DNA of 64,000 bases from positions 4,314,404 to 4,378,403 of the forward strand of contig NW_024737068.1 of assembly GCF_018991925.1 (NCBI RefSeq), given 5' to 3'. Shown piece by piece: positions 55,625 to 64,000 of this stretch (its first letter is position 1; the number at the start of each line of letters is the position of its first letter). This stretch comes from Homarus americanus. Lineage: Eukaryota > Arthropoda > Malacostraca > Decapoda > Nephropidae. The notes under the pieces were generated by a model, which was given only the letters and a program-made list of their open reading frames with translations, was not told the origin of the DNA and did no database searches. Both the position numbers and the translations under genes were made by a program.

Positions 55625-58600
55625 CACCACACAATAATTGCTTACACCACCACACACCTACACCCTCACTCACCTCACTCACCGCCCTCCTACACTCACC
55701 CTCCTACACCACCCTCCTGCACTCACTTACACTCCTACACCACCTCCTACACTCACCTCCTACACTCTTCTACCACCTCACCTCCTACACCACCTCCTCC
55801 TCACCTCCTACACCCTCTACACTCACCTCCTACACCCACCCCTCCTACACTCACCTCCTACACTCACCTCCTACACCACCTCCTACCTCCCACCCACCTC
55901 TACCTCCTACACTCACCTCCTACCTCCTACCCACCTCCCCCTCTACACTCACCCCTCCACACCCCTCCTACACTCTCCACCTCCCTCAACTTATCCTGCA
56001 CTCCCTTGCCCTCCTGCACCCACGTCCTGCACTCGCCACTCCTGCACTCACCTCCTGCCCTCCTACACCCACCCTCCTCCTCCCTCCTACCACCTCCCAC
56101 TCACCCTCCTACCTCACCTCCTACACTCACCCTCCCTACACTGCCTCCTCTTACCTCCTACACCCTACCTCCTACACCACCTCCCTCCCACCTCCCACCT
56201 CCTACACTCACCTCCTACCCCTCCTACACTCACCTCACACTCCTACACTCACACCCACCCATCACTCATCCTCATCCCATCACTGCACTCACCTCCTGCA
56301 CTCACCCCTCCTGCACTCCCACTCCCTACTCACCCTCCTACACCACCCCTCCTACACCCTCACCCTCCTACACTCACCTCTACACTCACCTCCTCCTCCT
56401 ACTCCTCCTACACTCACCTCCTACCCACCTCCTACCCACCTCCTACACCACCTCCTCCTACACTCACCTCCTACACTCCCCCTCCCCCACCCCTCCTACT
56501 CCACCCACCCTCCCATCACCTCTTCCTGCACCCCACCCTCCTACCACCCTCCTCACACCGCCTCCCTGCACTCACCCTCCTACCTCACCCTCCTACACTC
56601 ACCTCCTACACTCACCTCCTCACCCTCCTACCACCCTCCTACTCACCTCCTACCTCCTCCCCACTCACCTCCTACCTCCTACCCACCTCCTCCTCCTCCA
56701 CCCACCTCCTACACCTCTACACCCCTCCCACCTCCTCCACCTCCTACACCTCCTCTCACCTCACCCATCCTCACCTCTACACCCACCCTCCTACACCCCT
56801 CCTCACCTCTCACCCACTCATCACCCTTATCCTGCTCGCCCTCCTACACCCGCCCCTCCTCCCCTCCTACCTCCACCCTCCCCTCCCACCCTCCTACCTC
56901 CCCTCCTACCTCTACACCCACCCTCCTACACTCACCTCCTCACCTCCTACCTCCTACACCTCCTACACTCCCCTCCTACACTCCCCTCCTACCCCTCCTA
57001 CCTCCACTCCACCTCCCTCCTCCTACACTCACCTCCTACACTCACCTCACCTCCTACACCCATCACTCACCCCTCCTGCACTCGCCTCCTACACCGCCCT
57101 CCTGCCACCCTCCTACACTCACCCTCCTACACTCACCCTCCTACACTCACCTCCTACACCACCTCTACACCCACCTCCTACCTCCTACACCCACCTCTAC
57201 ACCCACCCTCCTACCCACCTCCTACCTCCTACACTCACCTCCTACACTCACCTCCTACCTCCTACACTCACCTCCTCACCTCCTACACCCCTCCTACCTC
57301 ACCCCTCCCACCCTCCTACCTCACCCCTCCCACCCCTCCCTCACCTCACCCCTCCTACACCTCCTACACCCACCTCACCTCACTCACCCACCTCCTGCAC
57401 TCCTTCCTCCTGCACTCCGCCTCCTGCACTCCGCCCTCACACACTCACCCCTCTGCCACCCTCCTACCTCCTGCACTCACCTCCACTCACCTCCACCACT
57501 CACCTCTCACCCACCTCCTACACCACCTCCTGCACTCACCTCCCACTCCCTCCCTCACCCTCCTACCACCTCCTACACCCACCTCCTACTCACCTCCTAC
57601 CTCCTACACTCACCCACCTCACCTCCTCCCACCTCCTACCCACCTCCCATCCTCCTCCTCTTCCTCCTGCACCCGCCTCCTGCACTCCGCCTCCTGCACT
57701 CGCCTCCTGCACCCACCCCTCCTGCCTCTGCCTCTACACTCACCTTCCTACCCACCATCCCTACCACCCTCCCCTACACCACCCTCCCTACACTCACCTC
57801 CCACACTCACCTCCTGCACTCACCTCCACCCACCTCCTACACCACCCCTCCTACACCTCCCACCTCCTACACCCACCCCACCTCCTACACCCACCTCCTA
57901 CCACCTCCTCACCTCACCCCTCCTACTCCCTCCTACACTCACCTCCTACTCACCTCCACCTCCTCCTCACCTCCCACCCACCTCTCACCTCCTGCCCATC
58001 CTGCCTCCCATCCTGCACTCCTCCTGCTCCGCCCTCCTGCCACCACTCCTGCACCCTCCTGCACTCACCCTCCTACCTCCTCTACTCCACTCCTCCCCCA
58101 CCCTCCCCCTCCTACACCACCCTCCTGCTCACCTCCCTACTCACCTCCCTACATACCTCCTACACCCACCTCCTACACTCACCTCCTACATTCACCCCTC
58201 CTACACTCACCCCTCCTACACTCACCCTCCTACACTCACCCTCCTACACTCACCCTCCTCACACTCACCTCCTACACTCACCCCTCCTACACCCACCTCC
58301 TACACCCACCCTCCCACACCACCCTCCTACACTCACCCTCCTACACCACCCTCCTACATCACCCTCCTACACTCACCTCCTACACCCTCTCCTACACTCA
58401 CCTCTCCTACACTCACCTCCTACACTCACCTCCTCCTCCTACACTCACCCTCCTACACTCACCTCCTACACCCACCTCCCTACACCACCCCTCCCACACT
58501 CTCACCCCTCCCTCCTACACTCACCCTCCTCCTCACCCTCCTCACTCACCTCCTACCTCACCCTCCTCACTCCCTCCTACACCCACCTCCTACACCTCAC

Positions 58601-61600
58601 CCTCCTACACTCACCCTCCTACACCCACCCTCCTACACTCCCCACCTCCTCCTACACTCACCCTCCTACACTCACCCTCCTACACTCACCTCCTACACTC
58701 ACCATCCTACACTCACCCTTTCACTCACCCTCCTCCTACACTCACCCTCCTACACCTCACCCTCCTACACTCACCCTCCTACACCCACCCTCCTCCTACA
58801 CCACCCTCCTACACTCCACCCTCCTACACCCACCCTCCTACACTCACCCCTCCTACACCTCACCCTCCTACACTCACCCTCCTACACTCACCCTCCTACA
58901 CCACCCTCCTACACTCACTCCTCCTACACCACCTCCTCCTACACTCACCTCCTACACCTCACACCCTCCTACACCCACCCTCCTACACCTCACCCTCCTA
59001 CACTCACCTCCTACACTCCCCTCCTACACTCACCCTCCTACACCCACCCTCCTACACTCACCCTCCTACACTCACCCTCCTACACCACCCTCCTACACTC
59101 ACCCTCCTACACTCACCCTCCTACACCTCACCCTCCTACACCACCTCCTACACTCACCTCCTACACTCACCTCCTACACTCACCTCCTACACCACCCTCC
59201 TACTCACCCTCCTACACTCACCCTCCTACACTCACCCTCCTACACCTCACCCTCCTACACCACCCTCCTACACCTCACCCTCCTACACTCACCCTCCTAC
59301 ACTCACCCTCCCTACACCACCCCTCCTACACTCACCCTCCTACACCCACCCTCCTGCCACTCACCTCCTACACCCACCCTCCTACACCACCCTCCTACAC
59401 CACCCTCCTACACTCACCCTCCTACACTCACCATCCTACACCCACCCTCCTACACCCACCTCCTCACCCACCTCCTACACTCACCCTCCTACACTCACCC
59501 TCCTACCCCACCCTCCCACACTCACCCTCCTACACCTCACCCTCCTACACTCACCATCCTACACTCACCATCCTACACCTCACCTCCTACACTCACCCTC
59601 CTACATCACCCTCCTACACCCACCCTCCTACACCTCACCCCTACACCACCTCCTACCTCCACCCTCCTACACTCACCTTCCTACACCACCCTCCCACACC
59701 ACCCCTCCTACACTCACCCCTCCTACACTCACCCTCCCCACCACCCTCCTACACTCCACCTCCCTGCCACTCACCCTCCTACACTCACCTCCTACACTCA
59801 CCATCCTACACTCACTCCTCCTACACTCTCACCCTCCTACACCCACCCTCCTACACTCACCTCCTACACCCACCCTCCTACACCCACCTCCTACACCACC
59901 TCCTCCTACACTCACCTCCTACACTCACCCTCCTACACCCACCCTCCTACACCACCTCCTACACTCACCCTCCTACACTCACCCTCCTCCTACACTCACC
60001 CTCCTCCTCACCACCTCCTACACTCACCCTCCTACACTCACCTCCTACACTCCACCCCTCCTACACCACCCTCCTACACTCACCCTCCTACACCACCCTC
60101 CTACACTCACCCTCCTACACTCACCCTCCTACACTCACCTCCTACACCCACCTCCTACACTCACCTCCTACACTCACCCTCCTACACTCACCTCCTACAC
60201 TCACCCTCCTACACCCACCCTCCTACACCACTCCTACACTCCCACCACCTCACCCACCTCCCTACACCTCTGCCTCACCTCCTACACCACCCCTCCTCCT
60301 ACACTCCACCTCCTACACCCCTCCCACCCACCTCCTACACTCACCTCCCACCCTCCTACACTCACCCTCCTACACCCACCTCCTACCTCACCCTCTACAT
60401 TCCACCTCCCACCTCCCTCCCACTCACCCCTCTGCCTACACTCACCCTCCCTCACACTCCACCCGCCCTGCACTCCTCCTCCTACACCCCACCCTCCTAC
60501 ACCCCACCCCTCCACTCACCCTCCTACACTCTTCCTCCTACACCACCCTCCTCCTCACCTCCTACACTCTCCACCCTCCTACACTCACCATCTACCTCAC
60601 CCTCCTACACTCACCTCCTACACTCACCCTCCTACACTACCTCCTCACCTCCTACACCCACCCCTCCTACACCACCCTCCCCACTCACCCTCCTACACTC
60701 CACCTCCTACACTCACCTCACCCATCCTCCCCTCCACTCCCCTCCCTCACCCTCCCTCCCTCCCACCCACCCCTCCCTCCTTCCTACACTCACACTCTGC
60801 ACTCACCCCTCCTACACTCTGCATCCTACACTCACCCATCACTCATCACCTGCACTCACACCCACCTACCTGCCACTCCTGCACTCACCTCCTGCACCTC
60901 TACACTCACCTCCTGCACTCACCTCTACACTCCTCCTACACTTACCTCCTACACCACCCTCCTCACCTCCTACACCACCTCCCTACACTCACCCTCCTAC
61001 CTCACCTCCTACACCCACCCCTCCCTCCCTACACTCCCACCCTCCCATTTCACCTCCTACACTCCTCCCACCCACCTCCACCCCTCCTACACTCACCCTA
61101 CACCTCCTACACTCACCCCTCCTACTCACCTCCTACCTCACCCTCCTACCCCTCCTACACTCACCTCCCTCACCCCTCCTACCTCACCCCTCTACACTCA
61201 CCCTCCTACACTCACCCTCCCACCTCTACACCTCCTCCTGCACTCACCCCTCCTCCCTACACTCCTACACTCACCCATCCCTGCACTCCACCCCTCCTGC
61301 CTCACCCTCCTACACCCACCCTCCCTCACCACCCTCCTACCACCCTCCTACCTCACCCTCCTACACTCCCACCATCTACACCACCCTCCTACACCACCCT
61401 CCCACCCACCTCCCACCTCCCACCTCCCTACACTCTCCTCCTCACCTCTACCTCTCACCCTCCTACCTCACCTCCTACACCATCCTCTACTCACCATCCT
61501 ACACTCACCTCACCTCCTACACTCACCTCCCTCCTACACACCTCCTACCACCTCCTCACCCTCCTACACTCACCATCCTCCACCCTACACTCACCTCTAC

Positions 61601-63470
61601 ACTCACCCTCCCTACACTCCTCCTCTGCCTCCTGCCCTCCTCACTCACCATCTACACTCACCATCACTCACCCTCCTCCTCCTACACTCACCTCCTACAC
61701 TCACCCCTCCCCACCCTCCTGCACCTGCCCTCCTACACCACCTCCTGCACTCACCTCCTACACTCACCTCCCCTACACACCCACCCTCCTACACCACCTC
61801 CTACACTCACCTCCTACACTCACCTCCTACACTCACCCTCCTACCCACCTCCTACCTCACCTCCTACACTCACCTCCTACACCCACCCTCTACCTCCTCA
61901 CCTCCTACACCACCTCCTACACTCACCTCCTACACTCACCTCCTACACCCACCCTCCTGCACTCACCTCCTCCCACCTCACCTCCTGCCCACCCACCTCC
62001 CACACCCACCTCCCTCCACCTCCTACACTCCACTTACATCCTGCTCACACTCCCTGCCTCCTCACTCCGCCTCCTGCACTCACCCTCACTCACCCTCCTA
62101 CACTCACCCTCCCTACTCACCCTCCTACCTCCACCTCCTACACCCCCTCCTACACCCCTCCTACACCTCCTACACCCCTCCTACTCACCTCCTACACCCC
62201 TCCTCACCTCCTCACCTCCCTACACTCACCTCCCCACACCTCCTACACCCACCTCCCACCCCTCCCACTCACCCTCCTACCCCTCCTACACTCACCTCCC
62301 TTACCTCCTACCTCACCCTCCTACACCCACCTCCCACCCACCTCCTACACCCCACCCCACTCACCCCCTCCTCCCACCTCCTACACTCACACTCACCCTC
62401 CTACTCACCTCCTACACTCCTCCTCCTGCACTCACCACTCCTACACTCACCTCTCCTGCCCTCTCACCCACCCTCCTACCACCCTCCCTCACCCTCCTAC
62501 ACTCACCTCCTACACCCACCCTCTACCCACCACCCTCTACACCCTCCTACACTCACCTCCCCACCCACCTCCTACCACCTCTACACTCACCTCCCCTACA
62601 CCCACCTCCTCCCACCTCCCCCTCCTCCCCCCTACCCACCTCCCTACACTCACCTCACCTCCCCCTCTACACCCCTCCTACACTCACCTCCTACCCTCTA
62701 CTCACCTCCCCTCCCACCCACCTCCTACTCACCCTCCCTACACCACCCTCCTACACCCACCTCCCCACACTCACCCCTCACCCCCACCCCTCCTACACTC
62801 CACCCCTCCACTCACCCTCCTACACACCCACCCTCCTACCCTCACCCCTCCTACACTCCACCCTCCTACACTCACCCTCCTACACTCCACCTCCTACACT
62901 CCACCCCTCCCACCTCACCTCCTACCCACCTCTACACCTCACCCACCCTCCCACCTCCTCACCCTCCCTCCCATCACCTCCTACTCACCTCCTACACTCA
63001 CCTCCTACACCCCTCTACACCTCCCCTCCTACACCTCACCTCACCTCCTACACTCCCACCTCACCTCCTACCTCCTACCTCCTACACCCATCCTCTCCCT
63101 TCCTACACTCCCTACACTCCTCTCCTGCACTCCACCCTCCTGCACCCCACCCTCCTACACTCACCCTCCTACTCACCCTCTGCCACCCCTCCTACACACC
63201 ACCCTCCTACACCACCCTCCTACACTCACCTCCTGCACCCACCTCCTACCTCACCTCACCTCCTACCTCCCACCCACCTCCTACACCTCCTACCTCCCAC
63301 CTCCTACACTCCTCCTACACCTCCTACTCACCTCCTACACCTCCCACCCACCTCCCCTCCTACACCCACCCCTCCCATCCCCACTCCCCTCCCCTCCTCA
63401 TCACCACTCTGCCTCCTGCCGCCTCCTGCACCTCCTCACCGCCTCCTGCACTCACCCTCCTACACTTACT
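55625..63470. repeat. 7.8-kb pyrimidine-rich 14-bp minisatellite
   Basis: Basic unit CACTCACCCTCCTA with ACC and CTCC variants, most regular at about 58,150-60,250. On the plus strand G occurs almost only as CTGC. TA and TG are nearly always followed by C, so no stop codon can form, and two overlapping frames stay open for about 2,650 codons each. The minus strand, rich in GGAGGGTGAGTGTAGG, is full of stops. This is not a gene. The G-rich strand may form G-quadruplexes. Confidence 0.98.
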
Positions 63471-63479
63471 TACATCACT

Positions 63480-63860
63480 CACACCCACACCAACACCTAC
63501 ACGTACACCACAAGCGACCAACACAGCCACAAACATACACACACACACATTAATACACACACAACCACATAAAACAGACATGAATACACATAGCAACATA
63601 CACACACATAACCACACACACAGACACACACACACATTCATATACACACAGTCATAAAAAAACAAACAGCCACATAAACACAAACATGAATACACACACA
63701 GCAACATATACACACACACAATACACACACACATTGATACACACACAACCACATATACACACATAATAATACACACACAGTCACATACACACACATTAAT
63801 ATACACACACACAGCAAATATAGAAGCACATATTAAATACAATAACACAGCCACATATAC
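63480..63860. repeat. ACACATA-rich compound microsatellite
   Basis: CA repeats mixed with ACACATA, ACATTAATACAC and ACAGCAACATA words. Confidence 0.92.
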
Positions 63861-64000
63861 AGACATTGAGGAGGGTTGCAGAGGGACTGCAGCTACACCG
63901 AGTCCCACCAAACAAGCATGGAAAGCAGAATATAGTATTTGCCTCGTCACAAACTATTGAGCTCACATTTCTGATAAACATTGATGTTAAACTGGCGTGT
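63861..64000. other. Unassigned sequence at the window end
   Basis: Short non-repetitive stretch, nothing recognised. Confidence 0.5.

Noticed and set aside
55580..63553. Open frame of 2,657 codons on the plus strand
   Set aside because: Repeat of a 14-bp unit that cannot form stops. Two overlapping frames are equally open and the residue content is only that of the repeat. No domain, start context or splice signal.

Overview
This is arthropod nuclear DNA, most likely from a decapod crustacean. The case rests on scattered short (TTAGG)n tracts (the arthropod telomere unit), retroelement types familiar from decapod genomes, and very dense micro- and minisatellites (roughly half of the window). 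No bacterial operons, rRNA or tRNA genes, or CRISPR arrays were seen. Nearly all long open frames are by-products of simple repeats that cannot form stop codons.

Layout. 1-2.7 kb: AT-rich spacer with (AAT)n and TTAGG-like tracts. 2.75-5.6 kb: a decayed minus-strand Ty3/gypsy element with gag, zinc knuckle, protease and integrase pieces but no recognisable reverse transcriptase. 6.3-6.7 kb: an AT-rich tandem repeat. 6.95-7.7 kb: a LINE endonuclease fragment. 8,034-13,283: a nearly complete, young Ty3/gypsy element on the minus strand with 476-bp LTRs, a 4-bp target duplication, a CHCC-type Gag and a Pol in the -1 frame. Its gag/pol overlap holds a textbook -1 frameshift signal. The element is disabled by one stop in integrase and a changed RNase H residue. 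14.3-18.7 kb: about 100 copies of a 44-bp satellite in which each unit holds an inverted repeat. 19.6-34.2 kb: a succession of tandem repeats, including a 22-bp satellite with an internal 723-bp higher-order duplication and a 48-bp array rich in CAAGGTCA. 34.2-35.2 kb: three copies of the 3' part of a LINE lying inside a minisatellite. 35.8-37.2 kb: a broken copy of a multi-copy invertebrate gene family that I recognise by conserved blocks (probably XPG/FEN-like nuclease), ending in a long inverted repeat. 40.6-43.4 kb: a C/A-only tract. 46.99-47.23 kb: the end of another LINE next to TTAGG-like repeats. 55.6-63.5 kb: a 7.8-kb pyrimidine-rich 14-bp minisatellite that produces a 2,657-codon spurious frame.

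The best candidate for a host gene is at 51.28-51.97 kb on the plus strand. It is an exon encoding a Thr-rich, N-glycosylatable ectodomain running into the first membrane helix of a class A GPCR, cut by a good splice donor in the Gly codon of the GxxGN motif. The rest of the receptor is not visible and probably lies beyond long introns. A few other splice-site or small-ORF hints (49.78 kb, 39.90 kb) are weak.

All coordinates and identities were read by eye without alignment tools, so repeat edges are approximate.
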